60,245 bases of DNA, from the NCBI GenBank assembly GCA_934307335.1, contig CAKRCL010000006.1, positions 1 through 60,245 of the forward strand, written 5' to 3'. This stretch comes from an uncultured Dorea sp. (GTDB taxonomy: Bacteria > Bacillota > Clostridia > Lachnospirales > Lachnospiraceae). A program made the translations under genes and the position numbers. Positions 9,659-19,076 of this stretch are shown piece by piece. The notes beneath the pieces were generated by a model. That model did not search any database. It was not told the origin of the DNA and was given only the letters and a program-made list of their open reading frames with translations. Each line of letters starts with the position of its first letter. The stretch's first letter is position 1.

Positions 9659-11702
9659 AATTTATGTCCATCTCCTTCAAAACAAGTGCAGAATACGCAC
9701 CCATATTTACTACTACCTCTCCGTCTTCTACTATATACTCTTCGTGTTCAGTTGTGTAGCCCTCTCGATAAGAATACACCAATCTTCTCATCCGGCCACG
9801 CATTCCAACCTCTGCCTGCCACACTGGAACTGTCACTTCCTCAAGCGCATCCCCGTTATTAATAATCACAATAATCTTATGGTCTGCGTCCATTCTTGCA
9901 TATGCCAGTATATTCTGACGCCATGTCAACATCATGACAGAACCTTCGCGAAATACCGGATAACGTTTATGTATCCGGATCATTTCTCTGTGAAATGCAA
10001 TCAACTCCTGATCTTCATGCCCCCACGGATAGGTACGTCTGTTATCCGGATCAGTAAAACCACACACGCCCGCCTCATCTCCGTAGTAGATGGTCGGTGC
10101 CCCCGGCCATGTCATCTGCATAATGACTGCCTCTCGCATAATTGCCGGATTTACATTGGCAGAGGCTGCATTTGAACCTAATTCTCCAACTCGACCGACC
10201 ATATGATTCGTTCTCGTCAGGAATCGTGAATGATCATGATTTGACAATTCATTCATAGACACCTGCAATGACGGAGTCATCATATTACTCATATGATGGC
10301 GGATAGAATTTACAAATGCATCTGCATTTCCACGCAGATCTTCTCGCTCCTCATCGCTGTGCTTTTCCATTCCGGTCAAAAACCAGGTGATCGGTTCCAT
10401 AAATGCATCATAGTTCATAATGGTATCCCATTCGTCACCTTCCAGCCATTCACTCGGATCTCCATAATGCTCTGCAAGAATCAGTGCTTCCGGATTCGCC
10501 TCTTTCACAACTTTTCGGAACTCTTTCCAAAAACAATGATTATACTCATTGCTTCTGCCAAGATCCGCCGCCACATCCAGACGCCATCCGTCTGCATTAT
10601 AAGGCGGGGAAACCCATTTTTTCGCAATCTGTAAAATGTAAGTCTCCAGTTCCGATGAATCCTCATAATTTAATTTAGGCAATGTGTCATGCCCCCACCA
10701 GCCATCATAGGCACCATTATACGGCCAGCATTCTTTTTCTTCTTTGAAGAAACGAAAATAGCTGCGATACGGACTGTCTGCACTGACATATGCTCCTGGT
10801 GCATATCCGTCCTGTCCTTCATAAATGCGTTCTCTGTCCATCCATTTATTAAAAGAACCACAATGATTGAACACACCATCCAGTATGACTTTCATCCCTC
10901 GTCTGTGGACTTCTTCCACAAACCGGGCAAAAAATTCATTACTCGCTTCCAGATTACGTTTGTCTGTCACACGTTTCTGGTATTTCGTCGCATGTGCATT
11001 CTCATGATCCCCATCTGCCAGCACATCTCCGCCATCTTCCACAATCACTCCATAATGCGGATCAATATAATCATAATCCTGAATGTCATATTTGTGATTG
11101 GACGGCGATACAAATAGTGGATTGAAATATAGTACTTCTACCCCAAGATCTTGTAGATAGTCCAGTTTTTCCCAGACACCTTTTAAATCGCCACCATAGA
11201 ATCTGCGCACATCCATACTAGTCGGGCAACAATTCCAGTCCCCCACTTTTCTACTGTAGTCTCCGATATAGTAGTATTCCCGGTCTTCCACGTCATTTGC
11301 CGGATCTCCATTACAGAAACGATCTGTAAAAATCTGATACATGACCGCCCCTTTTGCCCAGGCTGGCGTATGAAAGCCCGGACAGACTACATAATCATAA
11401 TCCCTTACAATCCGTTCTGACACTCCACAGCGGTTGTAATAACATACTTCTTCTCCACTTCGGACTTCAAAATAATATCGAAACGACTCTTCTTTTAATT
11501 GTTTTCTAATCTCGTAATAATCAAAAACTCCGCAGGTCTCTGCTTTCTCCATCTCACAGCGAACTTCATTCTGCACAAGGCAGACTTGATCCACATCATT
11601 CTTAGCTGTGCGAAACCGAAGCGTAACCATATCATTACGCTCCGGTTCGGATGGATTCACATACTGCGAAGTCCCATCGCAAAATAATGCTGATTTATTC
11701 AT
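9651..11702 (-). CDS. Intracellular GH13 alpha-glucanase (neopullulanase/cyclomaltodextrinase type)
   Basis: A 683-residue glycoside hydrolase family 13 protein. An N-terminal beta-domain (1-110, CBM34-like) precedes the catalytic barrel. Conserved sites are DGVFNH (275-280), the nucleophile Asp376 in GWRLDVAAD, the acid/base Glu411 in ILAEHYGD, and the transition-state Asp490 in LSNHDHSR. No signal peptide is seen, so it should act on imported malto-oligosaccharides or on internal glycogen; a glgC/glgD pair lies elsewhere in the window. It directly abuts ftsH (no spacer) and overlaps map by 8 bases, an odd place for a sugar enzyme. Exact specificity cannot be read. Confidence 0.9.
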   Translation of the reverse strand: MNKSALFCDGTSQYVNPSEPERNDMVTLRFRTAKNDVDQVCLVQNEVRCEMEKAETCGVFDYYEIRKQLKEESFRYYFEVRSGEEVCYYNRCGVSERIVRDYDYVVCPGFHTPAWAKGAVMYQIFTDRFCNGDPANDVEDREYYYIGDYSRKVGDWNCCPTSMDVRRFYGGDLKGVWEKLDYLQDLGVEVLYFNPLFVSPSNHKYDIQDYDYIDPHYGVIVEDGGDVLADGDHENAHATKYQKRVTDKRNLEASNEFFARFVEEVHRRGMKVILDGVFNHCGSFNKWMDRERIYEGQDGYAPGAYVSADSPYRSYFRFFKEEKECWPYNGAYDGWWGHDTLPKLNYEDSSELETYILQIAKKWVSPPYNADGWRLDVAADLGRSNEYNHCFWKEFRKVVKEANPEALILAEHYGDPSEWLEGDEWDTIMNYDAFMEPITWFLTGMEKHSDEEREDLRGNADAFVNSIRHHMSNMMTPSLQVSMNELSNHDHSRFLTRTNHMVGRVGELGSNAASANVNPAIMREAVIMQMTWPGAPTIYYGDEAGVCGFTDPDNRRTYPWGHEDQELIAFHREMIRIHKRYPVFREGSVMMLTWRQNILAYARMDADHKIIVIINNGDALEEVTVPVWQAEVGMRGRMRRLVYSYREGYTTEHEEYIVEDGEVVVNMGAYSALVLKEMDINYG

Positions 11703-13541
11703 CTATGCTTCATCTCCAAACAACGCCTCAAACTCTTCTCTGGAAATCTTTTCTTTTTCCAGCAACAGTTCTGCACATGCATGAAGTACGTTGTCATACT
11801 CCTTAATAATGCTCTTCGCTTTTGCATAGCACTCATCTATAATACGCTTTACTTCCTGGTCGATTACAGTTGCTACTCCTTCTCCATATCCTCTGGAAGC
11901 ATGTGCAAGATCTCTTCCTATAAAGACCTCATCACTGTCATCATCATAATTGATCAGTCCCACTGTCTCAGACATACCGAACTTTGTTACCATTGATTTT
12001 GCAATATTTGTTGCCTGCTTGATATCCTGAGAAGCCCCAGTTGTTATATCGTCAAAAATTGCTTCCTCTGCCACTCGACCACCAAGGGCTACTGTAATAT
12101 CCTGCAACATCTTGCCCCTTGTGTTGAACATCTCATCCTGTTCCGGAAGCGGCATCGTATATCCACCTGCACTTCCCGTCGGAATGATCGATACACTATA
12201 TACCGGTCCAACATCTGGAAGCACATGGAATAAAATAGCATGACCTGCTTCATGAAATGCGGTAATTTTTCTTTCTTTCTCAGAAATCACACGGCTCTTC
12301 TTCTCAGCTCCAATTCCGACCTTGACAAATGCTTTCTTGATATCTTCCTGTTTTAAGAACAATCTTCCTGCCTTTGCTGCAAGAATTGCTGCCTCATTCA
12401 ATAAGTTTTCCAGATCAGCTCCGGAAAATCCGGCAGTTGTCTGAGCGATCTGCTTCAAATCGATCTCTTCACTGAGTGGTTTCCCCTTTGCATGTACCAT
12501 AAGGATTTCTTCTCTTCCCTGTACATCCGGTCTGCCAACAACAACTTTACGGTCAAAACGTCCCGGACGCAAAATTGCAGGGTCTAGAATATCTACACGG
12601 TTCGTCGCTGCCATGACAATGATTCCTTCATTAACTCCAAATCCATCCATCTCAACAAGCAACTGGTTCAATGTCTGCTCACGTTCGTCATGACCGCCGC
12701 CCATACCGGTTCCTCTTCGTCTTGCAACTGCATCTATTTCATCAATAAAAATGATGCACGGTGCATTTTTCTTTGCTTCTTCAAACAGATCACGGACTCT
12801 GGCTGCTCCGACTCCGACAAACATTTCCACAAAATCAGATCCTGAAATCGTAAAGAACGGAACTGCTGCTTCACCAGCTACAGCTTTTGCAAGAAGCGTT
12901 TTTCCGGTTCCGGGAGGTCCCACAAGAAGCACTCCTTTCGGGATACGCGCCCCCACCTGAATATATTTCTTAGGTTCCTTCAGGAAATCTACGATCTCCT
13001 CCAGTTCCTCTTTTTCTTCCTTCAATCCAGCCACATTCTCAAATGTCACTTTCTTATCGCTATCTGTGCTTAATCTTGCACGGCTCTTTCCGAAGCTCAT
13101 AGCTTTGTTTCCTGCACCACTGCCCTGACGGTTCATCATCATAAAAATGAACATCACACCTGCAAGTGTCAGAAGTACCGGGAGGATGGTTGTCGCAAAT
13201 AAAGTATCCTGCGGAACATCTTCCATATCATAGTCAAGCTTCTGCTCCTTCAAATAATCCTGCACCTCATTGACATCCGACACATAAAGATAACGTACCT
13301 GTCTGCCATCTTTATCTTCTTTCTTCAACTGGACTTCTACGTGTCCGGTTGGCACATTTTTATTCTGAATCACAGATATGCTTTCCACATTTTTTCCTGT
13401 GACCAATGTCTGGAATTCACTCCAGGTAAGGCGACCGCTCTGATTCTCGAACATATTGGTAAACCAGAGTACCGCAAATAAGAATATGACCAGAACCAGT
13501 AACCCGGCTCCGCTTATTCCTTTATTTTTTCTAGTGTTCAA
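11703..13541 (-). CDS. ftsH: ATP-dependent zinc metalloprotease FtsH
   Basis: Membrane AAA+ protease that degrades membrane and regulatory proteins. The 612 residues show two membrane segments (about 12-29 and 117-136) around a small outside domain. The Walker A GPPGTGKT (208-215), Walker B IIFIDEID (263-270), second region of homology ([20 protein letters not shown]) and zinc site HEAGH (430-434) follow in the expected order. Gene order tilS-hpt-ftsH matches Bacillus and other Firmicutes. Confidence 0.98.
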   Translation of the reverse strand: MNTRKNKGISGAGLLVLVIFLFAVLWFTNMFENQSGRLTWSEFQTLVTGKNVESISVIQNKNVPTGHVEVQLKKEDKDGRQVRYLYVSDVNEVQDYLKEQKLDYDMEDVPQDTLFATTILPVLLTLAGVMFIFMMMNRQGSGAGNKAMSFGKSRARLSTDSDKKVTFENVAGLKEEKEELEEIVDFLKEPKKYIQVGARIPKGVLLVGPPGTGKTLLAKAVAGEAAVPFFTISGSDFVEMFVGVGAARVRDLFEEAKKNAPCIIFIDEIDAVARRRGTGMGGGHDEREQTLNQLLVEMDGFGVNEGIIVMAATNRVDILDPAILRPGRFDRKVVVGRPDVQGREEILMVHAKGKPLSEEIDLKQIAQTTAGFSGADLENLLNEAAILAAKAGRLFLKQEDIKKAFVKVGIGAEKKSRVISEKERKITAFHEAGHAILFHVLPDVGPVYSVSIIPTGSAGGYTMPLPEQDEMFNTRGKMLQDITVALGGRVAEEAIFDDITTGASQDIKQATNIAKSMVTKFGMSETVGLINYDDDSDEVFIGRDLAHASRGYGEGVATVIDQEVKRIIDECYAKAKSIIKEYDNVLHACAELLLEKEKISREEFEALFGDEA

Positions 13542-13555
13542 ACTTCTGCTCCCTT

Positions 13556-14083
13556 CTACTCCACACCTTCTACAACTCCAATGTATGGAAGATTTCTGTA
13601 TTTCTGGGCGTAATCCAGACCATATCCTACAACAAATTCGTCCGGAATATTAAATCCAACATAATCAACCTTTACGTCTTTTACACGTCTTTCAGGCTTA
13701 TCTAACAGCGTACAAAGTCCAAGACTCTTTGGTCCGCGCTTCTTTAAAATCTCAATCAGATAAGAAAGTGTTCTTCCGGAGTCAATAATATCCTCCACAA
13801 TAAGAACATCTTTTCCTTCCAACGTCTCATCAAGGTCTTTTGCGATCTTAACCACACCGCTTGAAGAAGTTCCGTCACCGTAGCTGCTGACACTCATAAA
13901 GTCCATAGATACCGGCACTGTAATTCTCTTAGCCAGCTCACACATAAAGAACACTCCACCCTTTAATACACAGATCAGATGTACTTCTTTTCCTGCGTAA
14001 TCTTTACTGATCTGCTCTCCCAGTTCACGGATTCTCTTATCTACATCTTCTTCTTTAACTAATACTTTTACTGTCTCTGCCAT
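13556..14083 (-). CDS. hpt: Hypoxanthine phosphoribosyltransferase
   Basis: Salvages hypoxanthine/guanine with PRPP. The 175 residues contain the PRPP loop VEDIIDSGRTLSYL (about 96-109) and the purine-binding end VDYVGFNIPDEFVVGYGLDY. It overlaps the 3' end of tilS by 29 bases, and its ribosome site AAAGGAG lies inside tilS. In Bacillus HprT and TilS pair functionally to activate ftsH expression, and the same three genes are adjacent here. Confidence 0.97.
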   Translation of the reverse strand: MAETVKVLVKEEDVDKRIRELGEQISKDYAGKEVHLICVLKGGVFFMCELAKRITVPVSMDFMSVSSYGDGTSSSGVVKIAKDLDETLEGKDVLIVEDIIDSGRTLSYLIEILKKRGPKSLGLCTLLDKPERRVKDVKVDYVGFNIPDEFVVGYGLDYAQKYRNLPYIGVVEGVE

Positions 14084-15500
14084 AATTTTCTCCTTTGCAA
14101 AATTGAATTTCTAAAATATTTTTTGTATACTCTGTAACCTGATATCTCTGACTCTGTCTGTAACCGACCACCCACATAATCTCATGTCCATCCGCTACAA
14201 GCCAGATATTATCTCTCTCTTCCTGCGAGATTTTCTCATTTATAAAATACTTCTTCAGCCTCTGCTGCCCTCCGTTTTTATTAATTGTAAGGATATCACC
14301 AGGCTGTCTGTGCCTTGTTTCCACAGTATTCTTAATTATATCATAATCAAACCATTTCGTGTAGATTTTTTCAGGAAATGCATGAACAGCCGGGTCACGC
14401 TCAAATATCCTGAACCGAAATACCCCCTCCTGTTCCTGACATTTCTTGTCATGCACTTTCATTTGTTCTGTACCTTCACGCGCCAGACGCACCCCCTCAT
14501 AAATTCGTGTCGCCATTACCTCATAAGGCAACTGAAGCTTACGCCCCACCTGTCTCCGAAAAAGTTCTTGAAGCGCTTGCACATGTACAGACCCGATATC
14601 TTTTTCATGCCCTGCCGCCTGACAAATGATTCTGTGAAGAACATACCTTTTCAACGCATCCGGAATCTCATCATATTGATGCCTGTCAATTATCATACTT
14701 TTCTGCAAAATCTTTTCTCGACTCAGTTCTTCCTTGCTTAAACCTTCTTTAATAATACATTTTTCTTTATATTCTTCTATCTGTATGTCCACATATTCCC
14801 AGATATCTCTTACACTCTGAGCTGCTCTGGAAATGTGCTCTACTGCTTGAACATTAATCTGCTCCAACTGCGGTATCACTTGATTCCGCAATTTATTTCT
14901 GGCATATACATTTTCCGCATTTGTCTCGTCTGTACAATAAGATATTCCCATTTTTCCAAGATATGATTCAATCTCTTTTCTTTCCAGGTTAAGAAGCGGT
15001 CGAATCCAGACTCCCGATACAGGTTCGATACCGCCAAGCCCCCGGATGTCTGTCCCCCGGCACAAATGAAACAGTACCGTCTCTACATTATCATTTTTAT
15101 GATGCGCCAATGCAATCTTTCCACCTCCGGACTGCTTTCGTACTTCTGAAAATGCTTTTCTTCGTACTACACGCCCGGCTTCTTCCTCTGACATATTCCA
15201 GTCTTTTGCAAGCATTCTTACATCTTCATGATATACAACAAACGGTACTTCCCACTCCTCACACATTTTATGCACATAATTTTCGTCTGCATCTGCGCTT
15301 TCCCCGCGTAGTCCATGATGAACATGCACCGCAATAATGTCTAAATCTCCCTCTTGTTTTTCTCTCCACTCTTTTCTGAGTTGTACAAGCACGAAAAGAA
15401 GGCATATGGAATCTGCACCTCCCGATACGCCTACAATTACTTTATCATTTTTTTCCAGCATATGATGTTCTTCTATATAAGACTTAACTTTCTGATACAT
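14055..15500 (-). CDS. tilS: tRNA(Ile)-lysidine synthase
   Basis: Converts the wobble C of the minor isoleucine tRNA to lysidine, an essential ATP-dependent step. The 481-residue protein has the PP-loop SGGADS (about 26-31), the AVHVHHGLRGESADADE segment, and a C-terminal domain ending in WVVGYRQSQRYQVTEYTKN, as in Gram-positive TilS. It overlaps hpt by 29 bases. Confidence 0.96.
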   Translation of the reverse strand: MYQKVKSYIEEHHMLEKNDKVIVGVSGGADSICLLFVLVQLRKEWREKQEGDLDIIAVHVHHGLRGESADADENYVHKMCEEWEVPFVVYHEDVRMLAKDWNMSEEEAGRVVRRKAFSEVRKQSGGGKIALAHHKNDNVETVLFHLCRGTDIRGLGGIEPVSGVWIRPLLNLERKEIESYLGKMGISYCTDETNAENVYARNKLRNQVIPQLEQINVQAVEHISRAAQSVRDIWEYVDIQIEEYKEKCIIKEGLSKEELSREKILQKSMIIDRHQYDEIPDALKRYVLHRIICQAAGHEKDIGSVHVQALQELFRRQVGRKLQLPYEVMATRIYEGVRLAREGTEQMKVHDKKCQEQEGVFRFRIFERDPAVHAFPEKIYTKWFDYDIIKNTVETRHRQPGDILTINKNGGQQRLKKYFINEKISQEERDNIWLVADGHEIMWVVGYRQSQRYQVTEYTKNILEIQFCKGENYGRDSKSIS

Positions 15501-15605
15501 CTGCTCTTATTCCGTTTCCCTATTTCTTTCACTTTTTGTCTTCAAATTTACTATATAAAATTTATCTATAAATTGCAAGTTTATGTTTTAAGTCAAACAG
15601 CTGAT

Positions 15606-17030
15606 CTATATTTTCCAAATTCCAGTCACAAGAACAGTCATATCATCAAGTGGTTTTACTCCCACATATTTCATGACTTGCTCCAGAATATGGTGCGCCA
15701 TTTCTCCCGGATTCTGCGAATCCACCTGACAAATAAACTGTTCCATCAATTGATCCTGCTCTCCCGAAGGTAATGTGTCCAAAATCCCATCTGTCACCAT
15801 AATCAGGAAATCGCCATCTTTTAATTGTCTATATTGAGGTTCTATTTCTAATCCCGCCAGTACTCCAACCGGAAGTGAAATAGCCCTTACTTCTTCCACT
15901 ATATTTTTTTCTTCTTCATTTTTTCGCTTTATATATGTAGTTGCTGCTCCTGCCTTTACCATTTCACAGCTTCCATCATACAAATCAATCAATGCTGCAT
16001 CAATAGTCGAGAACATAACCTCCTCCCGTCCAGTCACAAGTGCTGTATTCATGATTTGCACAGCCATCTTTAATGGAAATCCAGCATTTAAAAGCTCTTC
16101 TAACATTTCCACCACCATCGTACTCTCTCGAAACGCCCGCTCGCCAGACCCCATTCCATCCGAAAGCGCGATTCCTTTCCGCCCACCTGGCAAATCTGAT
16201 GTCAAAAACGTGTCTCCTGAAATTTTTTCACAGCCTTTCCCAACCTTCGCCACACCTTGGAGTGTATGAAACCGCGCCCCTTCCACACAGGCAACTGTGC
16301 AGTACTCATCTCCGATGATCGGACGTTCCCCTCTGCCTGGAACCATCACACGTCCCGCTATTTTCCCAACCTCAGCCGCCAATTCTTTCACTGGAACAAT
16401 ATGCCCTTTTGATGCCTTCAACGTCAAATGAATTTCATATTTCCCTTGCGTAGTCATGTAAAATACTGATGTCAAAATTTTAATTCCGGATTTTTTTAGT
16501 TGATTTCGGATTCTTTTTTTCAGACGCTCATCCTCAAAAATACCCGCATCCAATTCATGCGTTGTGTAACACAGTGTCTTTGCAAAAGCATTTATTTGCG
16601 ATGCAAATCCTTCTCTGTTCTGAATCAGCTTGTTACTCCATACCAGTTTTTGGCGCATGATCTCATAATTCTCCATCGTTTCCCGAAGAAACCTTGGCGC
16701 GCTGATACACTGCTTCATTAATTTACGTTTCAATTCCACATTTAATTCCGCCCCGTAATCCTGTACTCCACGCAAAATCTCCTGCATCATCTGATAAGTC
16801 TGTCGACGATTCATACCGAGACACCTCTCACGATTCTCACATTCCCTGCAAACCTTTTGCGTAACCCTCTCAAATATGTCATCGTTTTCCTCGCTTGTAA
16901 ATGTTGCCCGATAATCCTCCAGCTTGGAAAATGCTGCTGATAATTTTTTTAATGATCCTGCAAACTTGTCCACTTGAATCACGTATGGATTCGTAAAAAT
17001 CTGGGGATCTCGTTCCTTTAATTCCTGCAT
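15606..17030 (-). CDS. spoIIE: SpoIIE-type PP2C phosphatase lacking the membrane domain
   Basis: SpoIIE dephosphorylates the anti-sigma antagonist SpoIIAA to activate sigma-F in the forespore. The C-terminal PP2C/SpoIIE domain (about 250-474) keeps metal-binding Asp291 in ALSDGMGSGE and the later MVTDGILD motif. A short cysteine cluster (C61, C64, C70) lies in the central region. At 474 residues it is far shorter than the roughly 830-residue Bacillus protein: the ten-helix N-terminal membrane region is absent. The 143 bases upstream up to divIC contain a terminator and no lost coding sequence. The position between divIC and tilS matches Bacillus spoIIE, supporting orthology. Confidence 0.85.
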   Translation of the reverse strand: MQELKERDPQIFTNPYVIQVDKFAGSLKKLSAAFSKLEDYRATFTSEENDDIFERVTQKVCRECENRERCLGMNRRQTYQMMQEILRGVQDYGAELNVELKRKLMKQCISAPRFLRETMENYEIMRQKLVWSNKLIQNREGFASQINAFAKTLCYTTHELDAGIFEDERLKKRIRNQLKKSGIKILTSVFYMTTQGKYEIHLTLKASKGHIVPVKELAAEVGKIAGRVMVPGRGERPIIGDEYCTVACVEGARFHTLQGVAKVGKGCEKISGDTFLTSDLPGGRKGIALSDGMGSGERAFRESTMVVEMLEELLNAGFPLKMAVQIMNTALVTGREEVMFSTIDAALIDLYDGSCEMVKAGAATTYIKRKNEEEKNIVEEVRAISLPVGVLAGLEIEPQYRQLKDGDFLIMVTDGILDTLPSGEQDQLMEQFICQVDSQNPGEMAHHILEQVMKYVGVKPLDDMTVLVTGIWKI

Positions 17031-17133
17031 TCAATCTCTCCCTTATTAATTAATTTTATGAATATTTTTATGTGTAGAACTTTCAAACAATTGTTTTTAT
17101 GTTTTAACGTGGCAAGGTCTTTTTTATTTATAT

Positions 17134-17152
17134 AAAAAAAGCCTCAGGCCTT
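17134..17152 (-). terminator. Terminator after divIC
   Basis: A short GC-rich hairpin (stem AAGGCC with GGCTTT, loop TGA) is followed by a run of T on the minus strand. It separates the divIC transcript from spoIIE, so spoIIE probably needs its own promoter. Confidence 0.6.
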
Positions 17153-17173
17153 CGCCCAAAGCTTTCTCATTCG

Positions 17174-17497
17174 TTACTTTGCTTTTAATATGATCTCATT
17201 TTCATTTACCAGACCAAGTTTCTCTTTTGCAATCTCCTCCACATACTCATCCGTTCCCACATATGCTTCCATATCGTCAATCTCCTGTGATCTGGCTTTC
17301 TCTTCTTCTATCTGTTTCTTGAGCTCAGTCTCCTGAGCCAGATAACTCTTCTCTTTTGCCCGAAGAGAAACTCCACCAATCACAACCAATGCTGTCATCA
17401 AGATAATGACACCTGTAATTGCCAACACACTCAGCTTATGCTGATTCGTCCGCCTCCTGGACCTTCTCCTACGGCTGTTGCGCCTTGTACTTTTCAT
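17174..17497 (-). CDS. divIC: Septum formation initiator DivIC/FtsB family
   Basis: A 107-residue bitopic division protein. A basic Arg-rich N-terminus (1-22), one membrane helix (about 25-45) and an extracytoplasmic coiled coil (about 47-75) followed by EEIAKEKLGLVNENEIIL are the family pattern. DivIC works with DivIB and FtsL in the divisome. The neighbours yabP-yabQ upstream and spoIIE downstream match the Bacillus order. Confidence 0.92.
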   Translation of the reverse strand: MKSTRRNSRRRRSRRRTNQHKLSVLAITGVIILMTALVVIGGVSLRAKEKSYLAQETELKKQIEEEKARSQEIDDMEAYVGTDEYVEEIAKEKLGLVNENEIILKAK

Positions 17498-17573
17498 CTA
17501 TACTCACCCTTACCTACGGCTATTACACCGATTAATACCCTTTTTCTAATCATATCTTTTTCCCGAAAAATTA

Positions 17574-17885
17574 TCAAGTTTTCCTGGTGTAGATTTTTTT
17601 GCACAATTTTTGCACTTTTCCAAATATCCATGACATTAGAGCCGCCCCAGACACAATACCTAGTATATAATACCATCTCACACTACCATTACTAGTGTGG
17701 TAAATTTGCACAAATACATATAACTCTACAAAAATCCAGTAAAACAGATCTTCAATTCCGATCACTGTAAGCGAATGTTTCACTAGCCCCCTCAAACATT
17801 CTAAGCAACGATATGCTATCCGCAAGAACAGACCTGTCAGAAAAGCCGATAAAAAAATCAACATTTCTTTTTCAATTCCAATCAT
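17574..17885 (-). CDS. yabQ: Spore cortex biosynthesis protein YabQ
   Basis: A membrane protein of about 103 residues. Hydrophobic segments at about 8-25, 40-60 and 68-88 agree with YabQ, which is needed for spore cortex formation. The start at 17885 (MIGIEKEM) places translation just before the first membrane segment, as in Bacillus. The open frame extends further upstream over the end of yabP through a repeated VQK stretch, so the start is uncertain, and no candidate has a strong ribosome site. Placement right after yabP supports the call. Confidence 0.8.
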   Translation of the reverse strand: MIGIEKEMLIFLSAFLTGLFLRIAYRCLECLRGLVKHSLTVIGIEDLFYWIFVELYVFVQIYHTSNGSVRWYYILGIVSGAALMSWIFGKVQKLCKKIYTRKT

Positions 17886-17937
17886 CAATTCTTTCACATC
17901 TTTCTGCACGTTTTTCTGCACATATTTCTGTACTTTT

Positions 17938-18243
17938 TTACCGGAACAATCTCGCAAACAAATTCTCTCCTTGCTTTTGTCCCACATGCACATCAGAATA
18001 AGCAATGCTATCAATATTTCCCGAAAGATCCACCTCTCCCTTTTCTAAATTCAATCGATTCACATGAAGATCTGTCCCTTTCACCATCAGCATTCCCTGT
18101 TCTGTCTCTAAAAGAATCTCATTCAAATCAAACGACAGCACATCTTTTACACCTGTCACCAGACTGGACGTCCGGTTATTTACAACCAGCTTATGCCCTC
18201 GCGCTGCTGGTTTTTGTACATTTCTCTCATCCATATCCATCAC
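17938..18243 (-). CDS. yabP: Sporulation protein YabP
   Basis: A 101-residue protein of the YabP/YqfC family, a small beta-rich protein required for spore cortex or coat assembly. Features such as LVVNNRTSSLVTGVKDVLSF and the ending GENLFARLFR agree with the family. It lies 40 bases after rqcP and directly before yabQ, the same order as in Bacillus. Confidence 0.93.
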   Translation of the reverse strand: MMDMDERNVQKPAARGHKLVVNNRTSSLVTGVKDVLSFDLNEILLETEQGMLMVKGTDLHVNRLNLEKGEVDLSGNIDSIAYSDVHVGQKQGENLFARLFR

Positions 18244-18283
18244 AACCTTTCTTCGTAATCTTATGAAAGGTCATCACTTTTTA

Positions 18284-18523
18284 TTACAAATATTTGAACA
18301 AGTCTTTCGCTTCTTCCTTTTTGGTCGTCTCCTGGATATCAAGAACTTCTACCTTAACCGTTCTTGTGCCGAACTGAATCTCAATAATATCCCCCGGCTT
18401 TACCTTCACAGACGCTTTCGCCACACTACCATTGACAAAAACACGTCCCGCATCACATGCTTCATTTGCCACCGTTCTACGCTTAATCAAACGCGAAACT
18501 TTCAAAAATTTATCTAATCTCAT
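18284..18523 (-). CDS. rqcP: S4-domain RNA-binding protein RqcP
   Basis: A 79-residue S4 protein (formerly YabO/Hsp15-like) that stabilises peptidyl-tRNA on split 50S subunits during RqcH alanine tailing. The S4 motif MRLDKFLKVSRLIKRRTVA and AGRVFVNGSVAKASVKVKPG covers most of the protein. It starts 17 bases after REP-like palindrome B and precedes yabP, as in Bacillus. Confidence 0.93.
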   Translation of the reverse strand: MRLDKFLKVSRLIKRRTVANEACDAGRVFVNGSVAKASVKVKPGDIIEIQFGTRTVKVEVLDIQETTKKEEAKDLFKYL

Positions 18524-18540
18524 AAAAATCTCCTTTTTGC

Positions 18541-18590
18541 TTTCAATTGGGGACGGGGTTTTTTTGAAAAAACCCCGTCCCCAATTGAAA
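18541..18590. repeat. REP-like palindrome, copy B
   Basis: A perfect-armed inverted repeat: outer TTTCAATTGGGGACGGGG, T-rich centre and mirrored arm. It lies between the HU terminator and rqcP, only 17 bases before the rqcP start and next to its ribosome site, so a hairpin here could affect rqcP translation. It has no GGGACAGGT tail nearby. Confidence 0.9.
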
Positions 18591-18614
18591 GTGTATGATT
18601 TGAATATACAATTT

Positions 18615-18649
18615 CAAAAACAAAAGAACGAGGAGCCTGCAACTCCCCG
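18615..18649 (-). terminator. Terminator after HU gene
   Basis: A 7-bp stem (18629-18635 with 18643-18649, one G-U pair) is followed by a T-rich run on the minus strand. It sits 28 bases after the HU stop codon. Confidence 0.75.
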
Positions 18650-18676
18650 CTCATACACTTATCTAGAACTAATCCA

Positions 18677-18952
18677 TTACTCATTAACAGCGTCTTTTAA
18701 TGCTTTTCCAGCCTTGAACTTCGGCGCTTTACAAGCATCAATTTTCATTGTCTCTCCTGTTGACGGATTTCTTCCCTCTCTTGCAGCTCTCTCACTTGTC
18801 TCAAATGTTCCGAATCCTACTAACTGAATTTTATGACCTTTCTTGAGCTCTTCTGTAACCACATCAACAAAAGCTTTTAAAGCTTTTTCAGAATCTTTCT
18901 TAGAAATCTCTGCTTTGTCAGCGATAGCTGCTACTAATTCCGTTTTGTTCAT
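18677..18952 (-). CDS. hup: DNA-binding protein HU
   Basis: The 91-residue histone-like protein has the standard start MNKTELVAAIADKAEISKKD and the DNA-wrapping arm with GRNPSTGE and APKFKAGKALKDAVN. It bends and compacts DNA. It has its own strong promoter and terminator, so it is expressed apart from cotS and rqcP. The leader contains an additional short hairpin ahead of the AGGAGGAGG ribosome site. Confidence 0.98.
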   Translation of the reverse strand: MNKTELVAAIADKAEISKKDSEKALKAFVDVVTEELKKGHKIQLVGFGTFETSERAAREGRNPSTGETMKIDACKAPKFKAGKALKDAVNE

Positions 18953-19000
18953 GGATAATTTCCTCCTCCTGTTTATCTAGGCACCCTGCCTCTAGATACT

Positions 19001-19029
19001 GTTATACCTTTTTTCCCTATATTTGTCAA
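19001..19029 (-). promoter_or_regulatory. Promoter of HU gene
   Basis: On the minus strand TTGACA (19024-19029), a 17-base spacer and TATAAC (19001-19006) lie about 50 bases before the HU start. This is close to the vegetative consensus, as expected for an abundant protein. Confidence 0.75.
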
Positions 19030-19076
19030 GAAATTTTCCCCTGTTTGCCCGTATTTATAGGCTTTTTAAGCATTTT

